This document shows, piece by piece, positions 29,171 to 40,229 of a DNA stretch of 64,000 bases. This DNA is from Cladocopium goreaui (Eukaryota > Sar > Dinophyceae > Suessiales > Symbiodiniaceae), in contig CAMXCT020001506.1 of assembly GCA_947184155.2 (NCBI GenBank), positions 1 to 64,000 on the forward strand. The letters are read 5' to 3'. Numbering within the stretch: the first letter of the stretch is position 1; each line of letters opens with the position of its first letter. The notes beneath the pieces are model-generated. The model ran no database searches. It worked only from the letters and a program-made list of their open reading frames with translations, and had not been told where the DNA came from. The position numbers were made by a program, and so were the translations under genes.

Positions 29171-30025
29171 TGATCTAACCCCGCTTTACGATTTACCGCC
29201 AGAACCCCTCAGTGTTGACACATTGCTTGGGAAAAAAGGAGACTTGTCGCTGCAGTTGAATGAAGCTGGTCACCTCCGCGTTGGTTTGCTCAATTTCGTT
29301 GGTTGGGCTCCAAGTCCTATTCCTTGTTTTCCTGAAGATGCATGGCTAAACTCCAGAAGCAAATCGACCATGCGAAAATTCAACCCTCTGGAAACATTCA
29401 CCAACATCTGAAATCCAGCCGCGGCGTCCAGCATCCAAAGACTTACGGACGGTCACCAAGTTGCCGCGCCTGACATGCAAAACAGCTGCGGCGTCCAGCG
29501 TTCAGAGGTTCACCGGAGAGCACCAAGTGCCGCCAAGTCGCCTGCCACGCAAAACAGCCTCAGCGTCCAGCATCCATCCAGCGTCCAGAGACTCTACGGA
29601 GCACCATTGCTGGGCTCCGGTGCTTTGCCTGGCTCACCATCCTCCTCCTGGAAGTTCTCTTTCAGAGTATAGCCTTAAGATCTTTTGATAGAAAATCCTC
29701 AGCAGAATTGTCCGTGGAGTCGGTGTGATGTGCTCAGTTGACTGTTCGACACACCCCTGTAGAATTTCGACACTTTTGGCGACCTTCTCCACATTCTCAG
29801 CCATCCCAATGAGAACTTGTCTTTGGGAGGCATAGTGCTGGAGGGCCGCGACAACCACTCCCAGGAGAATGCTTTCATACTCTGCTTGATCTCACCAACA
29901 ATGGCTTTGCATTGACTGCTGTAAAAGCCGATAACAACATCCAAAAACTAAAATGACGTCAAGAATTCTGCCATTTGACCATCCTGTTGCTGTTGGCCCT
30001 GTCTCAAAGCAAGACCTAGCTAGGT
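29171..30025. other. Unassigned sequence, possible coding remnants
   Basis: Short GCGGCGTCCAGCRT motifs recur near 29421, 29490 and 29568 (loose direct repeats). A minus-strand frame at 29634-29858 gives a Val/Ala/Glu helical segment (IGMAENVEKVAKSVEILQG), possibly a coiled-coil remnant of a transposon ORF. I cannot assign it. Confidence 0.3.
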
Positions 30026-30044
30026 CTTGGCTGAAGGAAGTTTG

Positions 30045-30190
30045 TTTTTTTTGTGGCCGGCGCCATTGTCTTTCGACTGGTCACCACACTTGAGGCTTAC
30101 CTGCGCATCAGCGGGGAATCGAACCACCACCGGTAGTCTGTCCGCGTCGTCAAGAACGACGCCCTACCAACTACTCCACAGGGACGCCTT
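30045..30190 (-). mobile_element. SINE-A, tRNA-derived, with 19-bp target duplication
   Basis: On the minus strand the head is tRNA-like: an A-box-like GGAGTAGTTGGTAGGGCG and a B-box-like GGTGGTTCGATTCCCCGC. A tail with GGCGCCGGCCAC runs into poly(A). CTTGGYTGAAGGAAGTTTG flanks it at 30026-30044 and 30191-30209 with one mismatch, a clear target-site duplication from LINE-type retroposition. No intact tRNA cloverleaf or terminator is expected of it. Confidence 0.88.
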
Positions 30191-30269
30191 CTTGGTTGAA
30201 GGAAGTTTGGAAGTCAAGCTTCCGACAATATGAACAGATGAAAAAGCACAGGGAAGAGGTGAGTCAGAA

Positions 30270-30330
30270 AAGAGGAGAAGAGAAGAGAAGAGAAGAGAAG
30301 AACAGAGAAGAGCAGAGAAGAACTGCGAGA
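30270..30330 (+). repeat. Purine-rich (AGAAG)n microsatellite
   Basis: GGAGAAGAGAAGAGAAGAG-type repeats, degenerate at the right end. From there to about 30830 I see no supported gene. Confidence 0.75.
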
Positions 30331-30833
30331 GCCTTCAACCCAAAGTATGATCTCAAGAACCAACACCTGCAATACTGCACGACGACAACAAAGCAAGATG
30401 TCAGTTCATGTAGCTGTACTGTGATTTATCTCTTGTTTGACTCACACTCCTTGAGAGTGAAATGCGCAGTGGAAACTCGATTCCTGGTCTAAACAATTCC
30501 TGAGGAAATCAAAACCTACATGCCGACAAAAGTTCTTTGGACAAAAGTCACAAAATAAGTGACGTCCAAACTGTTTGGTTTCAGGTTCACAAATCCCTAG
30601 ATCTACAAACCCTACAAATTAATTTGTCCATCGAGATAGGTCATTAATTCCCCTTAAAGGTGGGTTTTCCTCCCATCAGTCGCCGTCTCAATTCTCAACA
30701 CAAGTCTCAACGGACCTTTCCGTCAAGTGATGGCTTCAGACATCACTTGGGAGAAAGCCCAACAAATTTTGGGTCCAAACCTTAAGACCTATCGAACAGA
30801 TGCACAAGTTCAAACTGTCACGTTCAAAACCTT

Positions 30834-31176
30834 TCGAAACAATCTCAAACGTAGGCTCTTACTGAAAACATCAACTTCATCCCGATTGGAATGTCTTTCG
30901 CGTATTAGGCTCCCTAAACGGTTGAATGAAGGTTTTCACGGCGTTCCAAGACAGCAAGTCGGTTTGAAACCTCAGATTGAAAGCTTGACATCGTCTGCAT
31001 CATCTGGTTCATCTGAGCCATTCTGACATTCATAGGTTCCATGTTACCAACAGGCATTTGTTGTTGTTGAAATAATGACCTCTGCACAAACGGCACAGAC
31101 ATCACAGGATCAACACGTTTTCTGAGTAGGATGAATTTGTTTGAAACCGTTTTGGAAACGTTTGAGATTGTTTCGA
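30834..31176 (-). pseudogene. Inverted Copia-2-type gag start
   Basis: On the minus strand, 31106 to about 30925 encodes MSVPFVQRSLFQQQQMPVGN followed by MEPMNVRMAQMNQMMQT, with the same character as the Copia-1 Gag segment LFTPDQLTQIAQIFRMGIEP. It is opposite in direction to the rest of Copia-2 (31321 onward). The segment is bounded by an 18-bp inverted repeat, TCGAAACAATCTCAAACG at 30834-30851 and its complement at 31159-31176. So the 5' end of Copia-2 was inverted or captured as a fold-back, next to SINE-B. Confidence 0.5.
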
Positions 31177-31320
31177 TTTTTTTTTGTCGGCGCCCGTTGC
31201 CTTTCGGCGGGTCGCACTTGAGACTCCCGAGTGGACCAGCAGGGATTCGAACCACCACCGGCAGTCTGTCAGCGCTGGCAAGACCAACGCCATACCAACT
31301 GAGCCATCGGGTCGCTTGGA
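31176..31320 (-). mobile_element. SINE-B, tRNA-derived
   Basis: Minus-strand head with A box TGGCTCAGTTGGTATGGCG and B box GGTTCGAATCCC, then GACCCGCCGAAAGGCAACGG and GCGCCGAC-poly(A). It is the same family as SINE-A (shared GACAGACTRCCGGTGGTGG). A target duplication is not evident. The right side abuts the Copia-2 Gag core, the left side the inverted gag piece, so it sits exactly at the rearrangement breakpoint. Confidence 0.82.
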
Positions 31321-32440
31321 CAACAAGGGAACAGGAGATTGAGGGATTTTACTCATATATCCAAGCTTTGAGGTCTTGGAGTATGCTTGCATCTGAACGT
31401 CTCGCCAATGAGATTAGCCAAGCGATGAGTTGGCCTGAGAAGATTATCACTTCGACTTTGACTCCAGGACAACAGGCTCGAAGTGCGAAGCTCTTTGCAC
31501 TACTTCGAACTGCATTTGCAGCGCATCCACGTGTGGATGCTCTCATTCGAGCTTTTGAGGCGGGAGCCCTAATACATAATTCCCCAATGAAACCTTTCGG
31601 TTCATGTGGATTTGAATTGTTGCGAGTCTTGGGACTAGAATTTTCATTGCGAACCCGCACAGAAGCCATTTGTTTGCGGTCTGAGGTTATGAAGAAAGAC
31701 TTTCGTATAGATGCTAGGGGTACCCATGTGGTGAGTGATCTTCTTCGTGCAATGGCTGTTGAAACATCCAGGTATGACAAGTTGATCAGTACTCTTCCTA
31801 CTGTATCTAGAACTGACCTCTTGCTGAATGAATCAGATCAGGCTTTGATCCTGATTAGGAATTTGCCAGCTGATGCTCGCCAGTACGTGCTGCTGCATGC
31901 CCAGGATGATGGCTTAACTGCCTTACGGGAAGCAGGGTTGAAGTATGAACGTCAACAACGGCTGTATAGTGAATTGGGTGCTGTTGCTGGTAAACTTAGG
32001 CAGGTGCAGGAAGGTGAGTCGGGTGCTGAATCTGACGATGAGGGTGCTGTGGATGCCATTGGAACGGGTGACAGGTCCAAATGTGGGAAACGTCATGAAA
32101 CAAGTAAGTGTAAAACTGACATGACGAACATTACTTGTTTCAAATGCGGAAAAAGAAAGGCCACATTGGTGCCAACTGTAAGGTGAAATCAGCAAAAGGT
32201 TCTGATGGAAGGTCGTCCAAGGATTCTGGAAGGAGTTCTGGTAAGGTTTCGCAAGACGGAAAACCATCTTCAAAGGGTTCTGGAAAGGGTAAGAAAGGAA
32301 AAATTTTTGAAGTCACTGAAGGTGATGGAGGAATCTTTGAGAACTCTTGGAACGGTTTTTGCAGTTTTCATGCATGTCATCGCATGTTTCATGTTTTGTT
32401 GCGGTATCCAAATGGTTTTCAGGGATGTTGCAGTCGATAG
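31321..32440 (+). pseudogene. gag: Copia-2 Gag core and zinc knuckles, frameshifted
   Basis: Homology to Copia-1 Gag starts at TTREQEIEGFYSYIQALRSW, directly after SINE-B. The capsid-like helical part continues to about 32010. The first knuckle is degraded (KCGKRHETSKC); the second is CFKCGKKGHIGANC only if one base is dropped in the AAAAAGAAAGG run at about 32147-32160, where the frame changes. A Ser/Lys/Gly-rich tail follows (32170-32310). Stops beyond separate it from Pol. Not functional as it stands. Confidence 0.7.
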
Positions 32441-32663
32441 AAAACAGCTGTGTTGCGGTCGTCTGATCCATGGATGGGTTTTAGAAGTAAGACTCATTGG
32501 ACGGACCTGCATGGCATGTTGTTGGTGGATTGCACCCTTGATGAGACATGGCATGAGACTCCAGTGAAGTTGGGGTACTGTAAATCTCCGTTGAAGGCGA
32601 AAAGATTGTTGTCTGAGGTGCCAAGCAGTGATGTTTGCATGTGTGTGCATGCTTCTGACCGAG

Positions 32664-32905
32664 TGTGTGCAGTGGATTGCGTTGCAGACCTCTTGTCACA
32701 TGACATGGTTGGGATTGGATCGTGTTGCAGCTGTGTAGTGTGCAGTGGATTGCGGTGCAGACCTCTTGCCACATAGCATAGCTAGGTGCACCTGTGATGA
32801 GATGCGCGGTTGTGGAGTGTGTGCAGAGAATTGCATTGCAGATCTCTTGCCACATGATACGACTAGATGTGCCTGTGATGAGAATGTTGCTGAGGTGCAT
32901 AACCG
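32664..32905 (+). repeat. Cys-rich tandem repeat before protease
   Basis: Three diverged units of about 72-90 bp share TGTGCAGNGNATTGCNNTGC, AGAYCTCTTGYCACAT and (units 2 and 3) TGTGATGAGA. Units 2 and 3 lie in the open Pol frame and encode Cys-rich repeats with the core ADLLPH (MDCGADLLPHS, ENCIADLLPHD). They have no counterpart in Copia-1. Confidence 0.6.
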
Positions 32906-35900
32906 TCACTGCTTGGTAAGCGATCCGTTGTCGCCGCTTTTGAATTCTACCCTCCAAGAAGAAACTGATTGGTGGTTGATAGATAGTGGGGCTTCGGTTA
33001 GTGTTATCTCTGAAAGGAATGTGAGAAACTATAAAATCGTCTCGAGGGAACCATATGTTTCATCTGCAGGGTTCTTTGCTGCGAATGGGAGTCCTGTAAA
33101 GATGTCAGAAAGGGTCAAACTTGAAGTGACTTTGCAAACGGTGAGAAACGGTGAAACGCAAAACACCAGGGTTCTTATTGCATGTTTGGTAGGAGACACC
33201 AAAAGTAACATCCTTTCTACGGGTTCCTTGGTTAAGAATGGATGGGCAATTCAAATGAGCTCTGAAGAGTTTTCCATGAAACATTCCAGTGGACCTGAAT
33301 GTCAACTGATCGAATGGGGTGGTTGTCCTTGGATTTCATGTAAAGGGGTTTCAGGGGTATCACCAATAAGTAGTGGGGAACTCAATGTGGTTCGGTATGG
33401 ACTACAGCCCGATGAGCTTCATCGTGCACGTGGACACATGCCTTACGATCCGAACTGCAAGCATTGCGTTGCTGCGAAATCTGTTGGTCAACACCGACGG
33501 AAGAACCAGGACTCGGAAGGTGGGATCATCATGGAGTTGCATTCAGATTTCTTTTTCATTGGTAAAGAGAAGTTTTTGGTTGTTGCAGATCTATCTTCAC
33601 ACATGTTTGGAGCGTTGTGGATGTCCCCCAACTCTGATGTGAACCATCGTAACTTGTCCTACTGGTTGAAAGAGTTTGGATGTATGGATGGAAATCCTCA
33701 AGGGGTACTCCATGTGTATACCGATGATGAGGTTGCAGTAGGAGCGGTTTTTCAAGATGCGAAGCTGGACAAACCTGTCAAAGTGACTAGAGCTGCGCCT
33801 CAGAGCCCAGAGACGAATGGTTTAGCTGAACGTTGTGTAAGGACTCTTAAGGAGACTCTTCTTGTTTTGAGAATGGATTTGCAAACTAGTGGACTGGACA
33901 TCCAAAGGACTGGTGCCGCTTTGCATGAGTTGGTTTTGTACATCTCTCACATGTCAAACATGTATGTTGGAGTTCATGGAACCACTAAGACTGCTAGAGA
34001 GTTTCTTGAGGGTCGCAAACAGCAAACGCCTGTGACTTCGAGTTTTGGTGCGGTTGTTTTGTGCGAACTTCCAGATTCGGTTAGAGATCAGCGGAAGACT
34101 GAACTTCCACGTTTTATGGAAGGTGCGTATTTACATCCTGCGTTTGGGTCAAAAGCTCATGAATGTATCGTTTCAGTTGATGGTGAATGCAAAAGGATTC
34201 GTCCTAAGTCCATTAAACTCGTGATGCCATTGCGCTGGGAGTTTAGTTTGGTTAGAAGCTTGTTTGTGCAAACTGGGGAGGTGGTTGAACATGCGAGTGC
34301 GAGTCAAGATGACCTAGTTGTGCGAGCGAGCGAGCGACCTCCAGAAACTGAACCAACTTGCCCTAGGAGTGGTCCCCCAAACAGTTGGTTTGAAGAACAT
34401 GGTCTGTATACCCCAAACTGTGGAGCGTGCAAGAACCTTGAACTTGGTCTTGGTCGTTCAGGTAAGTCTCATAGCGCTAGATGCTGTCGTGCGTATGTTG
34501 AATGGTTGAAGGAAGAGCGTGCCAAGTTGGGTGTAGGTCAACCCGTTGCAGGTAGAGCCCAGGTTGAGGAGCGTAGTGGTCCTGTCATTGACAGTCCGGT
34601 GCCATCCCCAAGTACCCCTGGTGATGCAGGTGACGTTGAGGATGTTGTGCCTGTTCCTGGAAGTATCTTCAATGATGAGGAGGTAGTGACTTCTGAACCT
34701 GTGTTTGACGATGCGATGGGTGATGTGGGCCCTTCTGGTTCTGGTGCGCGTGCATCGCGTAAGCGTGGTGTGCCTGAAACTGAAACCGCGGTAGCTTCTG
34801 GTGACACCTCTGTTGGGGCTAGTAGCGACTCTAGAGGGGTTAAACGACCAGCTGAAAACGAAGACATGCCACCTGTCTTGGAGGATGATTCTGAGAGGCC
34901 TAGAGGTGTGAAACGAGGTATTGATGAACCAAACGATGGAATGGAGTGCGTTTTTGATGCTGAAGTTATGGACGGACTTTGGACACATGAGGACTTGTGC
35001 AGCATTGTGACTTATCCATGTTTGGTTGAAGAGAGTTCTGCAGCAAGTATCATGTTTGGGAGTAATCCTCAAAGTGAAGTCATTGACTTTTGTGGGGTGA
35101 AAGCGAAAGTTTGGGTTCCGAGTGAAGCTGTTGATGATAGCACCATGGGTAGCTTGCCACGGGATAAGACGCTTGACGGTATGAAGACTGAAATCCGTAA
35201 TTTGACACGGTGCACAGCTGGTATTCCCCGAAAATATGAGGAAGCTCAAGCGTTTTGCGCGAAACACAACACAAAAGTATTGACATCGCGATGGGTTACG
35301 ACCCATAAAATCATTGACGGACAAGATGGAGTGCGATCTAGGATCGTAGTCAAAGACTTTGCATCAACAAAGGCGAAGAGTAGTGGTGTTTCGTCGCCAA
35401 CGCCATCTACTGAAGGACTGAAAGCAGTACTCGCCCTTGCGGCGCAAGACAAGATGTTTTTAACAGGATTAGATGTCAGCGCCGCGTTCATGCACACTCC
35501 TCTACGTTCGCATTGTAAGTACATGGTCAAGATGCCCTTGAGCCTAACTTGGGAGGATGGGTCTCCGATCTATCTGGAACTAACACGTGCTCTTAATGGT
35601 CTTCGACCAGCGTCAGGGGAGTGGTTACACTATGTAACTTCCATTGTGAAACCTATGAACTTGACTGCTGATGAGAGGGAACCATGTATCTTAGCTGGGC
35701 CTGACGGACTTGTTGTTATTTATGTTGACGACGTTTTGATAGCTAGTCCACATGAGGGTTTTGCCAAGAAGGTCCATGCTCTGTTGAACTCTGTTGTGCC
35801 CACTAAGATAACCGGGAGTGTTCACCCTTCAAAGGGGGGTCAATTGAAGTTTGTGGGTAGAATCATCAAGAGATTGCCTCGTGAACCAAAACTGTTCATT

Positions 35901-36830
35901 TCGGTTGAACCAACGTATTTGGACAGTTCATTTTCGGATTATCAGATTGGGAGCAATTGGAGAACTAAAACAGCTGGTGTTGCAGTGCCGAACATTCGAA
36001 CGACTCTGGAGCAGCCTGGGGAAAGTCCATTGCTGAGCCATGAAGCTCATGCGAAATATCGACGTGCTCTTGGAAAACTGGCTTGGCTCTCGCAAACTCG
36101 AGATGACATTCACATCATGGTATGTATTTTGTCTACAGGTCAAGCAGCTCCAAATGAACGTCATGAAAGGGCTTTGAGACAGGTACTTCGTTGGTTGTTT
36201 CATGATGGCTTGGTTTGTTTAACTTTTCCAAGTGATGGTGAAATAGGTAGTGAAGATTACCTTTTGACTGGGTACTGTGATGCTAGTCATGCCCCAATGC
36301 GGTCGACTAATCGAAAGGGAATTAGTGGAGCTGCAATCATCTTCTGTAACTGTTTGATCAAGAGCTATGCACGTCACCAGACAGCTGTGTCGCTGTCAAC
36401 ATGTGAAAGTGAATTGTTCGGGATTCAGGCAGTTATCCAAGAACTTTTGGGTTTACGTCAATTGGTTTTACGTCTTGTGGAATCATTGGGGGGAATCCAG
36501 AGTAAACTTCCAAAGGGGGTGATTGTAAAGACTGATTCGGCTTCAGCTCGCGACCTGTTGGATGCGAGTGATGTTCCCGGGCGTTCACGCCACACTGAGG
36601 TACGAATCTATTGGGTCCGTGAACAATTGGAATCCCAAAGGGTGGTCATTGTTTGGATGAAGGGTAGTGAAAATCCTAGTGATATGATGACCAAAGTGTT
36701 GGATACCCGGAATTTCAAACGGTATCGTGAATTGTTGGGTTTTGTTGCAGGCGAAGGTATTCTTTCTGTTTCAAAGTTACCAGCCCAGATGATGTGTGAA
36801 ACACCTGAGAGTGAGGAATTGGCCGCACTG
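32905..36830 (+). CDS. pol: Copia-2 Pol: protease, integrase, RT, RNase H
   Basis: The frame is open from 32745 (GTG, so no real start) to 37478. Protease WWLIDSGASVSVIS (about 32970). Integrase HHCC in LHRARGHMPYDPNCKHC (about 33415-33465), Asp (LHSDFFFIG), Asp (VYTDDEVAVG), Glu (ETNGLAERCVRTLKE, about 33810). RT TSRWVTTHKI, motif A TGLDVSAAFMHTPL (about 35465), motif C VVIYVDDVLIA (about 35715). RNase H GYCDASHAPMRST, LSTCESELFGIQ, VKTDSASARDLL and WMKGSENPSDMMTK (about 36265-36690). All catalytic residues are visible, so this frame was selected until recently although the 5' end of the element is broken. A Gly/Ser/Pro-rich, acidic spacer separates integrase and RT. Confidence 0.88.
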
Positions 36831-37478
36831 ATGAAACCAGGTGGAACTGATGGGCTGGTAATCATCGAACTTTGTTGTGATGTTGACTCATCATTACGTA
36901 CTGTTTGTGAAGAATGGGGGATAACATATTTTGGGGTTTCAGAGAAAGCAGAAGAAGCTTCGACCGTGAAATGGCTTCGTGAGCAAGTTGACGAAGAGAG
37001 GAGGCAGGGATCGAAACATGTCCATATGCACGCAAGTTGTCCATGTACTGCTGGGTCACCCATAAGAAATCTTAGTGGGAATGGAAAATATGACTTTCGG
37101 TTTGCAGAGTTGGAAGAAATCGTGAAACGATTGCCAGAGTATGAGAAGATTGCAGATGGAACGTCATTAGAATGGCCAGTGTGCAACAGCTTGTGGAAGT
37201 GTGACGGTGTTGAGAAACGTTTGAAAACGATGAAACTCACACACGAGGGTCTTGTTGCACTTTGCAGAGTGGGATATGTATCCAGCCAGGGTCTTCCCAT
37301 AGGGAAACGATTGAAGTTTGTTTCGAATAAACAGGGTTTCGCAAGTTACATGGCACAATTCAAAGACTGCTTTTGTGCTTCACATGCTCCTTTCAATACA
37401 GTTGATTGGACTCAGACTGGACTGTATAATCGGACCTTAGCCACTAAGATCCTTAAGGGAATTTTGGCTTCAAGGTAG
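36831..37478 (+). CDS. Copia-2 Pol extension: MTase-like domain
   Basis: About 215 in-frame codons beyond RNase H. Landmarks: GLVIIELCCDVDSSLRTVC (motif I-like), ITYFGVSEKAEEAS, HVHMHASCPCTAGSPIRNLS (Pro-Cys motif IV-like, about 37020-37080), SLEWPVCNSLWKC, VGYVSSQGLPIGKRLKF and CFCASHAPFN. Every landmark has a partner in Copia-1 in the same order, although the proteins are far diverged, so the domain is conserved and not read-through of noncoding DNA. The fold assignment to a cytosine-methyltransferase-like Rossmann domain is inference. Confidence 0.65.
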   Translation: MKPGGTDGLVIIELCCDVDSSLRTVCEEWGITYFGVSEKAEEASTVKWLREQVDEERRQGSKHVHMHASCPCTAGSPIRNLSGNGKYDFRFAELEEIVKRLPEYEKIADGTSLEWPVCNSLWKCDGVEKRLKTMKLTHEGLVALCRVGYVSSQGLPIGKRLKFVSNKQGFASYMAQFKDCFCASHAPFNTVDWTQTGLYNRTLATKILKGILASR

Positions 37479-37503
37479 TTTCACTACGTTGTTGCAGCTA
37501 AGT

Positions 37504-37863
37504 ATGAATGCCACTGACTCTGGACTGAGCGAACCTGTAGGGTTTGAGACTGTGGTTGTGTGCGTACTCGTGCTCACTTTCTTGAGCGGTTTTGTCACCG
37601 GTGGTTGCACAGTATGGCTGTGTGGGTCGAAACCTCGAAAGGGGGCTGGTGTAGATCGCTCTGTGATGACCAATGATAGCTTACGGGAGGGTCCAAGTTC
37701 TTTGGAGTTTGTGATTTTTCCGGCAGCTGGTGAAAAGTATCACACTCAGACTTGTCACCATGTTTTAGCCAGAGCTAATGCTGTGACTGTTTCACCTGGA
37801 ACTGTCAGGCATAGAGGTATGAGGTTGATTCGACCATGTGAGGATTGTCAACCGTTACGATAG
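37504..37863 (+). CDS. Copia-2 ORF2: membrane-anchored Cys/His protein (119 aa)
   Basis: The first ATG is 37504. Residues ~18-40 are a transmembrane helix (VVVCVLVLTFLSGFVTGGC), then a short basic patch. The C-terminal half has AGEKYHTQTCHHVLA ... RPCEDC, matching the Tyr-His ... Cys ... Cys-x2-Cys module of Copia-1 ORF2 (TGSKYHCSGC ... CPIC), once instead of twice. It starts 25 bp after the Pol stop. The topology suggests a small type I or tail-anchored protein with a metal-binding head; no known role. Confidence 0.65.
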   Translation: MNATDSGLSEPVGFETVVVCVLVLTFLSGFVTGGCTVWLCGSKPRKGAGVDRSVMTNDSLREGPSSLEFVIFPAAGEKYHTQTCHHVLARANAVTVSPGTVRHRGMRLIRPCEDCQPLR

Positions 37864-38280
37864 TCTGGACCGTGGTCCTTAGTCAGCTGTTGTACCTGGA
37901 CGTTTGTGTGAAACATTCTGTCCTGCTTTGCTTGCCTGCTTGTGTGGGTGTGTAAAGATACTTTTGAGACCATTCGCATCCGTGCGAAGCCATGGAATCT
38001 TATGGTCTATGTACCTCTGGATACTGAACTGGTAGATGAACCTTCATTAGCTGGAACGGTGTTCTATATGTAAATCTAGCTGGATTGTGGTGGGAGACGA
38101 TTCTTCGACTTCTATGGCAGTCTATGTTGGAGCACTATATCTACTTTCATTCTGGCGTGGCTGCATCTTTGGACTTCGTCTATTGGAGCAATCATTCGAG
38201 GATGAGTTTGTGAATAATGTGAATACAACTGCTCGTGCTGAGCTATATGAGTCTGGGATTGATCCATCTTCATTCATCTC

Positions 38281-39470
38281 GAAAGGGGGTGCGAATATTC
38301 TGGGCTGATATTGACCAATTTGGTGCGAGATGAATTTGTAGTTGTTGCGGTCATCGTTGCAGTCGTGAGACATTGACAATGACGTTGCAGTCAATTTGGT
38401 GCATTGACAGTGTTGGTGAGATTACCATCAACGATCTGAATTTGTGATTGGAAAGTGTCATAGTTGTTCCAACTATGACATTGGACTATGTGCAATTTTG
38501 TGATCTCGTGATTCTGTGACATCTGTGCAATTTCGTGATTTTGTGATTTCGTGATCTTGTGACATCATGGTTGATAAACCGTGATGATCCGTTTTGATCG
38601 GAACATTTGCATGTTTGGAGAATTGTGAATTTGGGATGTCATGGTTTTTACAACCATGACCTCCGAGCAATCTACGAGCTTGTGAATTTGGATGTTGTAG
38701 TTGAGGAACTACAACGTGGAATCCTAGTTTTATGTTGTTTGAGACCAAACTGGCCGGAATCGATACTTTCCGTTGCCTTCGTACAGGTAGCAAGTTTTGT
38801 CAAAGTAGGTTGGTTTGTACAACGTGAATTTGCTGGAATCAGTTTTTGGCAAACAGAATTCGTGACCTATTTTGTTTTGACCGAACGAGTTTGAATTCAC
38901 TATTTTGGTGGAACCAAAATAGTCTGAACGGCAGTGTGAACTGAGTTTGTTGCAGTTTGAGGGTGTCAACGTTTGTTTCCCGTGACCGTGTGCAGGTGAA
39001 GACTTCTCTACTCTATTGGATGTTGTTTGTCTCCTAATGATGACATATGTCACTCAACCAGGTAGCTTCGAGCTACGTCTTGACTCAACCGTGTTGAGAG
39101 AGTGACGTCTGAAGGGGACAAACACATTCATTGAGTGTGTTTGTCTGTCTCTGGTTTGTGGAAGAAGAAATGGAAAGGAAACAGTTTTTGGAACTAACTC
39201 AACCTTTAAACACGTGGCTCAAGGTGAAACCTTGTGAACCTGTGAAGAGTTAGTAAGACACCTCACGTCCTTGTTTTGGTTTGTGGAGACCGTGTGTAAC
39301 TGCTGACCTGCTGCTGGACAGACTGTGGAGTGCAAACGGAAAAGGGATCAGACTGAGTGAGGCCATTGGTTTTTGACACTTCGTGAACCTTGCGTTTTCG
39401 TTTTGGTGTTAAGTAACTGCGCGTAAACTTTTGGCGAAATCGGTTTTGATTTTCTACGCTGGAGTGTGAT
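38281..39470 (+). repeat. Copia-2 polypurine tract and 3' LTR (end uncertain)
   Basis: GAAAGGGGG (38281-38289) is followed by TGCGAATATTC, a TG LTR start at 38290. Within it, CGTGATTNTGTGA-like short repeats occur at 38505-38575. GTGGCTCAAGG near 39220 resembles the spliced-leader end. No second copy is in the window, so the LTR end cannot be fixed; sequence character changes near 39470. Between ORF2 and the tract (37864-38280) there is no supported gene. Confidence 0.5.
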
Positions 39471-40229
39471 TTGAAGAAGTGCGGCGTTCAATCAACGCCT
39501 TCATTTCGGCCTCGCCTTCCGCAAAGACGTTGCTCTCTCTGCTGGCCCCTGCCCCCCCCCAAAACCCTTCGAATCGTGCCTGGTCCGGATTGGCAAAACT
39601 CCGGATGTATTTGATGCTATGCATTTTGTTTAGGGAAATCGCGTCCCAGCTCTTCGAAGGACCGCTCGAGCGTTCTTCCGCTGCAAAGTCAAAGCCAGAA
39701 TTTATTGCAGCCGCTCCGTCAAGGAGTTTCCAACTCGAACTGGCTGCAGGGTGCCCAACCGCCAGCGCATGCTTCAGCGACAAGAGAAACAACTGCAACC
39801 CTTCAGCGGTGCCATTGGCTTCGGTGTTGGGAACGCTTGTGAGCTTCGTAGTCTGCCGCGGACCGGCTGTTGAGCAGAGCCAGCGACCGCCGGACGCGCA
39901 GCCTAGAAGTGACTATCAGGTCAAAAAAGGATAAAATGAAGGCCTCAGTGTGGGACGTAAACATCTGCTGGGCGTGGACCAGGCTTTTGCCATAGTAACC
40001 CGGATTTTTCAAATTCAGGGTGGAGGCTAGGCGCAGGTGCCCAGGTCGTGCGAAGACGATTGTTCTTGTTCGGGGCGCGAAAGAAGCTGGCGCAGCATCT
40101 TGCTGGAGCCACCTTGCACGCGTTACCCATGGCCCTATGTTTTTTTGGGATTCAGTGACAGAGCTGAATGAAAAAAAGAGCTGTGTTTATTGAACTTGAC
40201 TTGACTACGTGTTTGGACTTCTCATGTTG
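39471..40229. other. GC-richer unassigned sequence
   Basis: Base composition shifts relative to Copia-2. The minus frames 39454-39798 and 39803-40012 are open and have protein-like composition, possibly decayed exons, but I recognise no family. A run of ten C occurs near 39551-39560. Confidence 0.3.

Larger units (their letters stand above)
31321..39470 (+). mobile_element. Copia-2: 5'-rearranged Ty1/copia-like retrotransposon
   Basis: Gag core, pol, ORF2, polypurine tract (38281-38289) and the start of a 3' LTR are in normal order. It is related to Copia-1 over the whole length, including the methyltransferase-like Pol extension and ORF2, but lacks the Ala/Pro-rich linker and third knuckle. 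No 5' LTR is visible; the N-terminus of Gag is missing or inverted (30834-31176). The right boundary is uncertain. Confidence 0.8.

Noticed and set aside
30110-30190. Functional tRNA genes on the minus strand at 30.1 and 31.3 kb
   Set aside because: A and B boxes are present, but each is fused to a poly(A)-tailed body, repeated as a family, and SINE-A has a target duplication. These are SINEs.
39454-40012. Host gene exons on the minus strand
   Set aside because: Open frames and different composition are visible, but there is no recognisable domain and no confident splice sites; left as unassigned.
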